A stretch of 64,000 bases of DNA from Natronoarchaeum rubrum (lineage in GTDB: Archaea > Halobacteriota > Halobacteria > Halobacteriales > Natronoarchaeaceae): NCBI RefSeq assembly GCF_024494695.1, contig NZ_JANHDP010000001.1:620001-684000 (forward strand), in the 5' to 3' direction. Below the pieces are notes generated by a model. The model searched no databases and was not told the DNA's origin. It worked only from the letters and a program-made list of their open reading frames with translations. Made by a program: the position numbers and the translations under genes. Shown in pieces: positions 43,666 through 53,786 of this stretch (its first letter is position 1; each line of letters begins with the position of its first letter).

Positions 43666-44130
43666 CTACCAGTCGAACTCCTCGTGGATCGCGCGCGCTT
43701 CCTCGTTGAGCAGCGGCCCGGTCACGTCTGTCTCGCCGTCGAGGATCGTCGCTGTGCGGACTGACGGTTCGCCGCCCGCAAACTCGACGATCTCGTCGGC
43801 GCCGACGCCGTAGACGACGCGAGCCAGGCCGGCCGTCCGAAGCCCGCCCGCGCACATCGGACACGGTTCGGTGCTCGTGTACATCACCGTGCGAGCGCGC
43901 TCGTCGGGCGAGAAATCGCGGTGGGCCGTCTTCGCGAGATCGAGTTCCGGGTGGCGCCGCAGGTCCGATTCGGTCACGATGCGGTTCGACGCCGTCGCGA
44001 CGACCTCGTCGTCGCGCACCAGTACGGAACCGAACGGCTCGTCGCCGCGGTCCGCGGCTTCGCGCGCGAGGTCGAAGGCTCGTCGCATGTGTCGTTCGTG
44101 ATCGAACGCGTCGAGTTCCGGGTCGGTCAT
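43666..44130 (-). CDS. Nucleoside/guanine deaminase, CDA superfamily
   Basis: A 154-aa zinc deaminase. The zinc ligand and catalytic glutamate are in RRHPELDLA (His60, Glu62); the second site is EPCPMCAGG (Cys90, Cys93). DEPFGSVLVRDDEVVATASN is the substrate-binding strand. HPE instead of the common HAE still satisfies the H-x-E rule. It may deaminate guanine or a related base. It is convergent with the upstream membrane-protein gene. Confidence 0.88.
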   Translation of the reverse strand: MTDPELDAFDHERHMRRAFDLAREAADRGDEPFGSVLVRDDEVVATASNRIVTESDLRRHPELDLAKTAHRDFSPDERARTVMYTSTEPCPMCAGGLRTAGLARVVYGVGADEIVEFAGGEPSVRTATILDGETDVTGPLLNEEARAIHEEFDW

Positions 44131-44503
44131 TGTCGTCGATACCGTCGACACCGAGCCACAGAAGTGTTGTGCAGTTCGGGTAGCGCGCCGACGAGGTTCG
44201 TCGGACGACCATCGAGAACACCACCGTCCGGGGCGGTTCCTCAGCGGGATTCGCGCTGCTCGGCCTTGTTCAACTCGATCAACAGCCGGAAGATCGCCTT
44301 GACGAGGTTGCGATCGACGTCGAACTGGTCGGCGTTCTCGCCGGCCCGCTCCATCACCGCGGCCTCCTGGGACTCGTCGGTCGTCGGGAGGCCCTGATCC
44401 TCTTTGACCTGCGCGATCGTGTCGGCGACGTAGGTGCGTCGCGCGATCAACTCGACGATCCCTTGGTCGATGTCTCTGATCTCCTCGCGGAGCTCCTCTA
44501 AGC

Positions 44504-45355
<852 letters not shown>

Positions 45356-45478
45356 ACCTCTACTCGCCGAAGCGAATATTTACCGCTGGCGGTCGGCGCG
45401 CATCACGACGCCGTGGCGTCCGCGGCGATGCCGCCGCCGAACGCGGCGCTTTTCCCGGCCCCGGCCGAATGCGACGAC

Positions 45479-46114
45479 ATGAGCGCGCGCAACACGGTCG
45501 CCCCGTCGACGATCGGGGTGGAGCTTTCGGAGGACGGCATCGCCGTCGAGTACCTCGACGGACGGGAGGTGTTCTACCACGGCCCGCCGAAGAAAGCCGC
45601 GGGGACGGTCAAGACGGCTCCCGGAAAGCTGGTCCAGATCCTCGTCACCGATCCCGATGGCACCGAGGGCGTGCTGACCTACGTCAACGACCGGAACACC
45701 CACGACGACATCCTGGAGACGACCGGCGTCGGCCGCGTGTTCGTCGACCCCGGCGAGGAAGAAGAGCTGTTTCCCGGCGTCACCACCCGCGCCGACGGTC
45801 ACTCGGTCATCGTCGACGCCGATCCCGAGGTCGCGCGCGGCCGGGTGTTCGTGTTCGCCGAGGACGAACTCTCCGAGCAGTCCTACGAGATCGTCGGCGA
45901 GGACGCCGTCGACGGCGACGACGCCGCTGCAGAGACAGAGGACGGTGACGGCGCCGCATCCCACGAGCGCGACGCCGACGCGGCGCCGGACGACAGCGAT
46001 GCCGCAGCGGCGTCCGGCGATGCTGAAGCGGCGTCTGTCGAGGACTCCGACGATGATGACGACGGCGGTGCGTCCGACGGCTGGATCGACTCCGAATACG
46101 TCGAGGACGAGTGA
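45479..46114 (+). CDS. DUF5796-like haloarchaeal protein
   Basis: A 211-aa protein. The N-terminal domain (1-140) starts MSARNTVAPSTIGVELSEDG and contains VEYLDGREVFYHG and GKLVQILVTDPDGTEGVLTYV; it looks beta-rich. The last 70 residues are an Asp/Ala-rich acidic tail. I believe it is the DUF5796 family; no function is known. It overlaps the next gene by one base. Confidence 0.75.
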   Translation: MSARNTVAPSTIGVELSEDGIAVEYLDGREVFYHGPPKKAAGTVKTAPGKLVQILVTDPDGTEGVLTYVNDRNTHDDILETTGVGRVFVDPGEEEELFPGVTTRADGHSVIVDADPEVARGRVFVFAEDELSEQSYEIVGEDAVDGDDAAAETEDGDGAASHERDADAAPDDSDAAAASGDAEAASVEDSDDDDDGGASDGWIDSEYVEDE

Positions 46115-46362
46115 TGCCGCTCCGAAAACAGTGGCGCGACCTCGATCGGTCGGCGGTCCGCGACGCGCCGAACCGCTACGGCGTCGCGGAGTTCGGCGAC
46201 GCCGACGGGGAGGCCGTCGCCGTCGAGACGGGGATGCTCAGGGACGTCGTCAAGAGCGCGCTGTCGTACCGATCCGACCCGAACGTACGCTGGGAGACGA
46301 CCCAGACCAAAGCGCAGGCCGCGGACCTGGCCGACGAGCACCGCGAGCGGCTGGCGGAGTAA
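46114..46362 (+). CDS. Small haloarchaeal protein, DUF7508-like
   Basis: An 82-aa protein starting MPLRKQWRDLDRSAVRDAPNRYG. The order YGVAEFGDADGE, then VRWETTQTKAQAADLADEHR is conserved in haloarchaea as I recall it (DUF7508). The segment YGVxEFG is faintly like a GIY-YIG core but without its catalytic residues. It overlaps the DUF5796-like gene by one base (TGATG), so translation is coupled. Confidence 0.65.
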   Translation: MPLRKQWRDLDRSAVRDAPNRYGVAEFGDADGEAVAVETGMLRDVVKSALSYRSDPNVRWETTQTKAQAADLADEHRERLAE

Positions 46363-46389
46363 CTGCTCGCTGCCGGAGGCGTCGCGCCG

Positions 46390-46524
46390 CTACTGCAGGT
46401 ACGAGGGCTCCTCTGCGTTGCAGTGTTCCTCGTGTTTGCCCGCGTCGCCCTCGTCGTCGAACAGCAGGCCACACTCCTCGCACTCGTACCAGGTAATCTC
46501 GTCGCGCTCGGTCTGAACCACCAT
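46390..46524 (-). CDS. 44-aa C2H2-like zinc-finger protein
   Basis: A very small protein found on the minus strand, too short for ordinary gene calling. It reads MVVQTERDEITWYECEECGL, then LFDDEGDAGKHEEHCN. CEEC and HEEHC give a CxxC-Hx(2)HC zinc site in an acidic background. Such proteins (DUF7128-like) are widespread in haloarchaea and are probably regulatory or protein-binding. The whole frame is intact from ATG to TAG. Confidence 0.75.
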   Translation of the reverse strand: MVVQTERDEITWYECEECGLLFDDEGDAGKHEEHCNAEEPSYLQ

Positions 46525-46614
46525 GTCACACGTTCGAATCGCAGTCCGTAAAGTCGTTTCTCCGGCGTCGTCGTCCGATCGGCGACGTCTCGTCGCTCGT
46601 TCGACGACGAGGTA

Positions 46615-47289
46615 TCACAGTCCCGGCAGGTCCGGGCGATCGCCGGCGACTGCGCTCATCACGGCCGCCTCGGCCTTCCGGAGGTGTTCTGCGGCGGTAC
46701 CGGGCGAACACGACAGCGCCGCGGCGACGTCCTCGACGGTTCCCTCGCGTGGCGACTCGTAGTAGCCGGAGTCGACGGCGGCGCGGACGGCCTCGCGCTG
46801 CCGGTCGGTCAGGCCGCCGCCGCGGTCGAACGGCTGCCCCCTGTACTGGCCGATTTCGAGCACGTCGACGTCGATCGACTCCGGCACGGCGTCGACGGCC
46901 TCCTGCACCGCGGCCGAACCCCCTGCCAGCGAGAACTCCGCGCAGCCGTCCTCGCGGTACGTGATCGGCGGGACGATCAGCAGGCCGTCGCGGTCCAGCG
47001 CGGTCGCGAGTTCGAACTCGCTCTCGGGAAGATCCTCGCGAACGTAGAGATAAAAGCCGCTCGTGGACGCCGCGACGTGGTAGGTGCGGATCGAATCGAC
47101 CGTCTCCAGCGCGTCGACGTAGCGGTCGGGACTCCCCTCGACGCGGAACACCGTCGAGATCGTTCCGTCGACCGAGACGCTCCAAGAGAGCTGCCGGGAG
47201 GCGCCGTGCTCGTCGCTCTCGACGACGAACTGGTGCATCGGGTGACGCCGCTCCGGCGGCAGCGCCAGCGCCAGCCTGACGTATCTCAC
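46615..47289 (-). CDS. Bacterio-opsin activator-type HTH-10 regulator
   Basis: A 224-aa regulator. The N-terminal sensor part begins MRYVRLALALPPERRHPMHQ. The C-terminal HTH-10 domain is LTDRQREAVRAAVDSGYYESPREGTVEDVAAALSCSPGTAAEHLRKAEAAV. The start is a GTG at 47289, about 26 nt after the TATA element. Being divergent from nuoCD with a 104-nt shared gap, it may regulate itself and nuoCD. The ligand sensed by the N-terminal part is unknown. Confidence 0.88.
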   Translation of the reverse strand: MRYVRLALALPPERRHPMHQFVVESDEHGASRQLSWSVSVDGTISTVFRVEGSPDRYVDALETVDSIRTYHVAASTSGFYLYVREDLPESEFELATALDRDGLLIVPPITYREDGCAEFSLAGGSAAVQEAVDAVPESIDVDVLEIGQYRGQPFDRGGGLTDRQREAVRAAVDSGYYESPREGTVEDVAAALSCSPGTAAEHLRKAEAAVMSAVAGDRPDLPGL

Positions 47290-47310
47290 GGCCGTCTCAT
47301 GGTCGTCTCT

Positions 47311-47320
47311 TTTAAAATAA
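47311..47320 (-). promoter_or_regulatory. TATA element of the HTH-10 gene
   Basis: TTATTTTAAA on the minus strand, centred about 26 nt before the GTG at 47289. It decides the start codon. Confidence 0.65.
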
Positions 47321-47393
47321 CCTCGCCTTTGAGGCAGCAAGACGAACCCGTATCGTCGCGTAGGTCAGCGTATCGACCGAGCGTGATCCGAAC

Positions 47394-49073
47394 ATGAGTC
47401 TCGAACACGACGCCAGCGCGGCCGCGGCGGACCGACGGGGCGTCGACTACGACGATCTGGAGAGCCTGCTGGACGAGCACGTCCTCGACCGCGAGACCCA
47501 CGTCAACGCCGAGGGGTTCGTGATCCGCCCCGACGAAGTGCAGGCGGTGCTTTCGACGCTCAAAGAGGAGGCCGGTTTCGACCACCTCGCCTGTGCGACG
47601 GCCCAGCAGTACGGGGACCGGTTCGAGACGATCTATCACCTCCGGAGCTACGACGATCCCACCAGAGAGGTCAGCGTGGTCGTCCCGACGCCGACGGACG
47701 CCCCCGTCAGCGAGAGCGCCGAACCCGTCTTCCGAACCGCCGACTGGCACGAGCGCGAGGCGTACGATCTTCTGGGCATCGAGTACGACGACCACCCCGA
47801 CCTCCGGCGGATCCTCCTGCCCGAAACCTGGCAGGGCCACCCGCTGCGCGAGGACTACGCGCAGGATCGCCCGCAGCTGGTCGCGTACAGCGAGAACGCC
47901 AACCCGCTGGAGGAAGATCGCCGCGTCGAGGGCGGGGACGAGGGGACCGAGACGATGCTGCTCAACATCGGTCCCCACCACCCCGCGACGCACGGCGTGA
48001 TGCACCTCGAAACGGTGCTCGACGGCGAGCAGGTGGTCGACGTCGAACCCGACATCGGCTACATCCACCGCTGCGAGGAGCAGATGTGCCAGCAGGGTAC
48101 CTACCGCCACCAGATCATGCCCTACCCCGACCGCTGGGACTGGGGCGGCGCCGGGCTCTGCAACGAGTGGGCCTACGCCCGCGTCGCCGAGGATCTCGCC
48201 GACCTCGAGGTCCCCGAGTACGCGCAGGTGATCCGGACGATGAGCGCCGAGTTGAGCCGGACGCTCAGCCACCTGTTGGCGACCGCCGCGTACGCGCTCG
48301 ACATCGTCGGCGACTTCACCGCGACGTTCATGTACGCAATCAACGATCGGGAGGTCGTCCAGAACATTCTCGAAGATCTGACCGGCCAGCGCCTGATGTT
48401 CAACTACTTCCGACTCGGCGGGGTCGCCTGGGACCTGCCCGAGCCCCGCGAGGAGTTCTTCGAGAAGGTCCGCGAGTTCCTCGACGAGCTGCCCCGACGG
48501 ATGGAGGAGTACCACAACCTGTTGTCGAACAACGAGATCCTCCAGGCGCGGGCCGTCGATACCGGAATCTTCGACCCCGAGACCGCGAAGAACTACGGCG
48601 TCACCGGACCGGTCGCCCGCGGCTCGGGAATCGACTACGATCTTCGGCGCGACGACCCCTACGGCTACTACGACGAACTCGACTGGGACGTCGTCGTCCG
48701 CGAGGGCTGTGATAACTACTCCCGACTGCTGGTCCGACTGGACGAGGTCGCAGAATCGGCCAAGATCATCGAACAGTGCGTCGATCTGCTTGAGGACTGG
48801 CCCGAGGACGAGCGCAACATCCAGAGCAACGTCCCGCGGACGATCAAGCCCGACCCCGACACCGAAATCTACCGCGCCGTGGAGGCCGCGAAGGGCGAAC
48901 TCGGCATCTACATCCGCGCCGACGGCACCGACAAGCCTGCTCGGTTCAAGATCCGCGGCCCCTCCTTCTCGAACCTGCAATCCCTGCCGGAGTTCGGCAC
49001 CGGCGGCTACGTCGCCGACCTGATCGCGTCGCTGGGAAGTCTCGATACGATCATGGGCGGGGTCGATCGGTAA
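47394..49073 (+). CDS. nuoCD: NADH dehydrogenase-like complex subunit C/D fusion
   Basis: A 559-aa fusion. The NuoC part (about 30-170) includes DWHEREAYDLLGIEYDDHPDLRRILL and GHPLREDY. The NuoD part (about 187-559) includes MLLNIGPHHPATHGVMHL, DIGYIHRCEEQM, GADGTDKPARFKIRGPSF-like RADGTDKPARFKIR. NuoD forms the quinone pocket with NuoB in the peripheral arm of complex I. No other nuo gene is in the window: neighbours are a regulator and a cupin. It may be a second copy outside a nuo operon, or the operon is split. Confidence 0.92.
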   Translation: MSLEHDASAAAADRRGVDYDDLESLLDEHVLDRETHVNAEGFVIRPDEVQAVLSTLKEEAGFDHLACATAQQYGDRFETIYHLRSYDDPTREVSVVVPTPTDAPVSESAEPVFRTADWHEREAYDLLGIEYDDHPDLRRILLPETWQGHPLREDYAQDRPQLVAYSENANPLEEDRRVEGGDEGTETMLLNIGPHHPATHGVMHLETVLDGEQVVDVEPDIGYIHRCEEQMCQQGTYRHQIMPYPDRWDWGGAGLCNEWAYARVAEDLADLEVPEYAQVIRTMSAELSRTLSHLLATAAYALDIVGDFTATFMYAINDREVVQNILEDLTGQRLMFNYFRLGGVAWDLPEPREEFFEKVREFLDELPRRMEEYHNLLSNNEILQARAVDTGIFDPETAKNYGVTGPVARGSGIDYDLRRDDPYGYYDELDWDVVVREGCDNYSRLLVRLDEVAESAKIIEQCVDLLEDWPEDERNIQSNVPRTIKPDPDTEIYRAVEAAKGELGIYIRADGTDKPARFKIRGPSFSNLQSLPEFGTGGYVADLIASLGSLDTIMGGVDR

Positions 49074-49122
49074 GCTCACGACTGCCCCGGCGGCGAACTC
49101 GATCGGTACGCTCACGACTGCC
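49064..49122. repeat. 23-bp direct repeat across the nuoCD stop
   Basis: CGATCGGTAAGCTCACGACT at 49064-49083 (plus GCC) recurs at 49100-49122 with a single substitution (A to C in the TAA/TAC). The first copy contains the nuoCD stop codon; the period is 36 nt. It looks like a local duplication of the gene end. Confidence 0.7.
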
Positions 49123-49163
49123 GATTCGGACAGAGATTTTACAACTCGGTACCAGCAACCATC

Positions 49164-49646
49164 ATGGGAAAGGTAAACGAGTCGGAGCTCGACTGGGCCT
49201 CGGTCGACCGCGGCGACGCCGAGTACAGGCGCAAACGCCTCGCCGACGCGGCGGGCGGTGACGAACTGGGCTGTAGCCTCTACGAGCTCCCGCCGGGAAA
49301 GAAATCCTGGCCCTACCACTACCACACGGCCAACGAAGAGGCGCTCTACGTGCTCGACGGGACGGGCCGGCTTCGCGGGGACGACAAGGAGCTGTCGCTG
49401 GACGCGGGCGACTACGTCGCGCTGCCGGCCGGCGAGGACGGCGCCCACAGGATCATCAACGACTCCGAGGAGCCGCTCCGGTACCTGATGATCTCGACGA
49501 TGGCGACGCCCGAGGTGCTCGTCTATCCGGACTCCGAGAAAGTCGGCGTGCTCGACGGCGCCGCGCCCGGCGGCACCGACGAGCGGACGCTCGAAGGCTA
49601 CTACCGGCAGGAGGACGCCGTCGACTACTGGGACGGCGAGGAGTAG
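49164..49646 (+). CDS. Cupin-domain protein
   Basis: A 160-aa single-domain cupin. Metal ligands are in YHYHTANEEALYVLDGTG (two His and a Glu) and, in motif 2, near LPAGEDGAHRIIND. It begins MGKVNESELDWASVDRGDAE. Related proteins are mannose-6-phosphate isomerase-like cupins or dioxygenase relatives of unknown substrate. A TATA-like ATTTTACA at 49136-49143 precedes the ATG by about 25 nt, so it has its own promoter. Confidence 0.85.
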   Translation: MGKVNESELDWASVDRGDAEYRRKRLADAAGGDELGCSLYELPPGKKSWPYHYHTANEEALYVLDGTGRLRGDDKELSLDAGDYVALPAGEDGAHRIINDSEEPLRYLMISTMATPEVLVYPDSEKVGVLDGAAPGGTDERTLEGYYRQEDAVDYWDGEE

Positions 49647-49751
49647 CCGAGCGTCGGCGTCGCCGCGGCGCGCAACCGGCGCACGATCCCGACCGCGACG
49701 CCCGGACGGCGAGGGGAATCCTTCAAGGCCGCCCGGCGGCAAAACTGGGCC

Positions 49752-51998
49752 ATGAGCGAGCAGGACGGCGGCGGGATCTCGCTGACGGTGAAAGGCGCCC
49801 AGAAGCGCGACGCCGGGCGCGGGGTCGCGCGGCTCTCGGACGCCGCGCGGAACGAGTTGAGCGTGCTCAGCGGCGACACCGTCGTGATCGAGGGCGACCG
49901 CGTCACCGCGACGAAGGTGTGGCCCGCCGGCGACGACGTTCCGGTCGACGCCGTACTGATCGACGCCGACACGCGGGCCAATGCGGGCGTCAGCATCGGC
50001 GACACCGTCTCGGTCCGGCACGGTTCGCTGGAGGAGGCGGTGTCGGTGACGCTGTCGCCGCCGGCGTCGCTGTCCGACGTCGACGAGCAAGTGATCCAGC
50101 GCGTCGCGACGAAGACGCTCCACGACCGGCCGGTGAGCGAGGGCGAGCAGGTTCGACTGGAGCGGATCGCCGACCAACCCTTCACCGTCGAGTCGACCAC
50201 GCCCCACGAGCCGGTTCGCGTGACCGACCACACGGTCGTATCGGTGGACAACGACGCGACGAGCGACAGCGGCGGCGTGTCGGCGTCGAGCGACGGCACG
50301 CGGTCGAACGACGGGTCGTCCGACGGCCAGTCGGCCGACAGTTCGGCGAGCGGTGGCAAACCGGACGGGGCGTCCGGCGACGCCGACGAGCCGGCGGCGA
50401 CGGCGCCCACCGCGGTCAGCTACGAGGACATCGGCGGGCTCGACGACGAGCTAGAGCAGGTCCGCGAGATGATCGAGCTACCGCTGGACCAGCCGGATCT
50501 GTTCCGCCGGCTCGGCGTCGACCCGCCCAAGGGCGTCCTGCTGTACGGGCCGCCAGGCACCGGCAAGACGCTGATCGCCAAGGCCGTCGCCAACGAGGTG
50601 AACGCGCAGTTCATCAACGTCTCCGGCCCGGAGATCATGTCGAAGTACAAGGGTGAGAGCGAGGAGCGCATCCGCGAGATCTTCGAGACCGCCGCGGAGA
50701 ACGCGCCGACGATCATCTTCTTCGACGAGATCGACTCGATCGCCGGCGAGCGCGACGACGCCGGCGACGTCGAGAACCGCGTCGTCGCCCAACTGCTCTC
50801 GCTGATGGACGGGCTCGACTCGCGTGGCGACGTGATCGTCATCGGCGCGACGAACCGCGTCGACGCTATCGACCCGGCGCTGCGCCGCGGCGGCCGCTTC
50901 GACCGCGAGATCGAGATCGGCGTCCCCGGCGTCGAGGGGCGCCGCGAGATCTTCCAGGTTCACACTCGTGGGATGCCGCTGGCGGAAGACGTCTCGGTCG
51001 ACACGCTGGCCGAGCGCACCCACGGCTTCGTCGGCGCCGACGTCGACGCGCTCGTTTCGGAGGCGGCGATGCTCGCGCTCCGGCGGATCCGCGGCGAGGC
51101 CGACGATCTCGCGGAGGCCGACCTCGAAGTGACGAAAGCCGACTTCGACGCCGCGATGGCCGCGATCGACCCCTCCGCGATGCGCGAGTTCGTCGCCGAG
51201 ACGCCGGACGTCGGCTACGACGACGTGGGCGGGCTCGACGACGCCAAGCAGACCCTGCGCGAGGCCGTCGAGTGGCCGCTGGCGTACGAACGCCTCTTTG
51301 CCGAGACCAACACCGAACCGCCCAGCGGCGTCCTGCTGTACGGCCCGCCGGGCACCGGCAAGACGCTGCTGGCCCGCGCGCTCGCCGGCGAGAGCGAGGT
51401 GAACTTCGTCCACGTCAACGGCCCCGAACTACTCGATCGCTACGTCGGCGAGTCCGAGAAGGCCGTCCGCGAGGTGTTCGAGCGCGCTCGCACGTCGGCG
51501 CCCTCGATCGTCTTCTTCGACGAGATCGACGCCATCGCGGCCCAGCGCGAGGACAGCCACGAGGTGACCGAGCGCGTCGTCTCGCAGCTGCTGACGGAGC
51601 TCGACGGGCTCGTCGAGAACCCGAACCTCGTCGTGCTCGCGGCGACGAACCGCAAAGACGCCATCGACCCCGCGCTGCTCCGCCCCGGTCGCCTCGACAC
51701 GCACGTCGAGGTGCCCGAACCCGACGAGGATGGCCGCCGCGCGATCGTCGAGGTCCACGGCCGCGGGAAGCCGTTCGCCGACGACGTGGATCTGGACGCC
51801 CTCGCCGACGATCTGGAGGGGTACACCGGCGCCGACCTCGAAGCGGTCGTTCGCGAGGCGTCGATGCTGGCGATCCGCGAGATGGCCGAGGAGCTGGGGC
51901 CGGAGGAAGCCGACGAGCGCGCAGACGAGATCGTGATCGGCGCCGACCACTTCGAACGCGCCATCGAGAGCGTCGAGCCGACGCTCGCGAGCTACTAG
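49752..51998 (+). CDS. cdc48: CDC48/p97-type AAA ATPase
   Basis: A 748-aa double AAA+ unfoldase. The N-domain (1-165) starts [18 protein letters not shown]. Then comes a Ser/Gly/Asp-rich linker (168-218) and the ATPase domains: D1 Walker A GPPGTGKT at 266-273 with FFDEIDSI, and D2 Walker A at 531-538 with FFDEIDAI. Both have the pore-loop and arginine-finger regions typical of the family. It extracts and unfolds proteins, probably for the proteasome. The low-complexity linker is longer than in most family members. Confidence 0.95.
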   Translation: MSEQDGGGISLTVKGAQKRDAGRGVARLSDAARNELSVLSGDTVVIEGDRVTATKVWPAGDDVPVDAVLIDADTRANAGVSIGDTVSVRHGSLEEAVSVTLSPPASLSDVDEQVIQRVATKTLHDRPVSEGEQVRLERIADQPFTVESTTPHEPVRVTDHTVVSVDNDATSDSGGVSASSDGTRSNDGSSDGQSADSSASGGKPDGASGDADEPAATAPTAVSYEDIGGLDDELEQVREMIELPLDQPDLFRRLGVDPPKGVLLYGPPGTGKTLIAKAVANEVNAQFINVSGPEIMSKYKGESEERIREIFETAAENAPTIIFFDEIDSIAGERDDAGDVENRVVAQLLSLMDGLDSRGDVIVIGATNRVDAIDPALRRGGRFDREIEIGVPGVEGRREIFQVHTRGMPLAEDVSVDTLAERTHGFVGADVDALVSEAAMLALRRIRGEADDLAEADLEVTKADFDAAMAAIDPSAMREFVAETPDVGYDDVGGLDDAKQTLREAVEWPLAYERLFAETNTEPPSGVLLYGPPGTGKTLLARALAGESEVNFVHVNGPELLDRYVGESEKAVREVFERARTSAPSIVFFDEIDAIAAQREDSHEVTERVVSQLLTELDGLVENPNLVVLAATNRKDAIDPALLRPGRLDTHVEVPEPDEDGRRAIVEVHGRGKPFADDVDLDALADDLEGYTGADLEAVVREASMLAIREMAEELGPEEADERADEIVIGADHFERAIESVEPTLASY

Positions 51999-52049
51999 CG
52001 ACATCGCAGGCCGAGTGCTGACGCCGTTTTTCGACCGCCTTTGCTCTCC

Positions 52050-52883
52050 TTACTCCCGTTCGTCGACCATCCCGATCCCGGTCCGTTCCGACGCCTCGAT
52101 CCGGCTGTCGTCGTCTCCGCCCTCGTCGTCTGCGTCGGCCGTCGCCGACCGGTCGTCGACGAGGCCGTGTTGCTCGCCCGACTGGTCGTCGGCCCCGTCG
52201 TCGGCGTCGGTCTCACCGTCGGCGTCGGCAGCCGGCGTGTCGGCAGCCGCCGCGTCGGCGTCAGCCTGTTCGGCGCCCTCAGCCAGCTCGAAGCCGCCGC
52301 GGCGCGCGAGCACCGTCTCGCCCGCGGTCACTTTCTCGCCGCGCTCGACGGCCAGGTCGTCGCGATCGAACGCCGGCGGCAGTAGGATGTCCGCGCGACT
52401 GCCGAAGGAGATGTGGCCGATCCGGTCGCCGCGCTCGACCGTCTCGCCCGCCTCCAGATAGGGGTGAATGCGGCGGGCGAACGCCCCCGCGACCAGCGTA
52501 ACCTCGTGCTCCTCGAACTCGATCCGGACGCGCTCGTTGCGGTCGGATTCCTTGGCGAACGCCGGCCTGTGTGCGCCGGGAACGTGCTCGACGGTCTCGA
52601 CCGTCCCGCCGATGGGTGCGCGATTGACGTGGACGTCCCAGACGTTCATGAACACGCCGACGCGAACACGGTCGCCTTCTTCGCGGAGCACCGATACCTT
52701 GCCGTCGGCCGGCGCTGCGACGCCGGAGAGTGGCGCCGTCCGCTCGGGATCGCGGTAGAAAAACAGCACGGCGCCGCCGATCGCGAGCAGTCCGACGGTC
52801 GCGCCCGGAGTGATAAACAGCGCGGGAAACGCACCGAGCAGCGGGAACAGGGCGTACTTCCAGGCCCCGGGCGCGAAGTTCAT
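52050..52883 (-). CDS. Phosphatidylserine/archaetidylserine decarboxylase, short form
   Basis: A 277-aa membrane-associated enzyme. Two membrane helices (about 8-25 and 30-43) are followed by FYRDPERTAP and APADGKVSVL, and the self-cleavage site HISFGSRADILLP: cleavage before Ser162 would form the pyruvoyl group. It would make archaetidylethanolamine from archaetidylserine. In haloarchaea such enzymes are also linked to archaeosortase-dependent protein anchoring. An extra acidic tail (about 205-277) is not part of the enzyme. Confidence 0.9.
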   Translation of the reverse strand: MNFAPGAWKYALFPLLGAFPALFITPGATVGLLAIGGAVLFFYRDPERTAPLSGVAAPADGKVSVLREEGDRVRVGVFMNVWDVHVNRAPIGGTVETVEHVPGAHRPAFAKESDRNERVRIEFEEHEVTLVAGAFARRIHPYLEAGETVERGDRIGHISFGSRADILLPPAFDRDDLAVERGEKVTAGETVLARRGGFELAEGAEQADADAAAADTPAADADGETDADDGADDQSGEQHGLVDDRSATADADDEGGDDDSRIEASERTGIGMVDERE

Positions 52884-52952
52884 GTGCCACCGTACGGCGA
52901 CCCGAAGTAAGGAGGTTGCGGATCGACCAGCGGCGAGCGCGCGCCGAGGGGG

Positions 52953-53648
52953 TCAGTGCCTGCTAGAGTCGTCGTCATCGTCGTCGCTCAGGACGCCATC
53001 GTCGGAGTCGTCGTCATCGTCGCCGCTCAGATGCCCGTCATCCGAATCGTCGGCGTCGTCGTCCGTCAGGCGGCGCTCGTCGTCGGGCACACCCTCGGCG
53101 GTGTCGCTCTCGCCGGCCTCCCGGAGTTCGTCGTCTGTGAGCCCCTCCCTGTCGTCGTGTCCGGCGTCGCCGTGGGACCCTTCGTCCATCGTCCTGTCTC
53201 CCGTCCCGGTCACGTCGTCGCCCTCCGTCGTCTCGCCGGGCATCGGCTCGTCGTCCGAGCGATCGTCGACCGTCTGCCTGCCCGTCGGCGACCGATCGTC
53301 GTCGGTCGTGGTTCTGCCTGCCTCGGTCGCCGCGCCGCCGGGGCTGGTCTCGGTGGCGCCGGCGTCCGAGGCGCCCGCGCGTCCGCCGGGATCCTCGTGC
53401 TCGGTCGTCCGGACGTGGACCGCGTTGTCCGAGATCCGGTCGATCTCCGTCTCGTCGATGCGGTAGACGTCGTCCGTCTCGCCCCAGCCCAGCACCGACT
53501 TGATCTGGTCGGTGATCGACGGATCGGCGTCGACGACGAGCGTGTCGCCGCGGTGCTCGGACACCTCGCCGATGAGCTCGCCGCTGGCGTCGATCACGTC
53601 CTTTCCTTCGTCGTCGCCGGTCGGTCGCGTGCGTGTATCGTCGTCCAT
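52953..53648 (-). CDS. PRC-barrel/DUF2171-like protein with hyperacidic tail
   Basis: A 231-aa protein. The first 80 residues (GKDVIDASGELIGEVSEHRGDTLVVD, then DDVYRIDETEIDRI) form a small beta-domain resembling PRC-barrel or DUF2171 domains. The remaining 150 residues are disordered and acidic, ending in short imperfect repeats of DDSDDGxLSxDDDD. Function unknown; PRC-barrel proteins often bind RNA, membranes or other proteins. It is divergent from the Cys-rich gene at 53787. Confidence 0.7.
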   Translation of the reverse strand: MDDDTRTRPTGDDEGKDVIDASGELIGEVSEHRGDTLVVDADPSITDQIKSVLGWGETDDVYRIDETEIDRISDNAVHVRTTEHEDPGGRAGASDAGATETSPGGAATEAGRTTTDDDRSPTGRQTVDDRSDDEPMPGETTEGDDVTGTGDRTMDEGSHGDAGHDDREGLTDDELREAGESDTAEGVPDDERRLTDDDADDSDDGHLSGDDDDDSDDGVLSDDDDDDSSRH

Positions 53649-53786
53649 TGGTCTCCCCCGTGGGAGGCCCCGACGCGAGCGGGCAAAAAGCCAACCGCCA
53701 CGTATAGAGCTTACCGACAGGTCAACGCGGTGAAATCGGCGATTCCGCGGCGGCCGTTTAACAGCCGCGGCGTCGAACTGTCGACC

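Noticed and set aside
43666..44130. Inactive deaminase because HAE is missing
   Set aside because: The motif is HPE, which keeps the zinc His and catalytic Glu, and PCPMC is intact, so the enzyme should be active.
47286..50231. 981-codon open frame antisense to nuoCD and the cupin gene
   Set aside because: It is a shadow frame caused by high GC. The sense strand encodes clear NuoCD and cupin domains; the antisense product has no recognisable domain.
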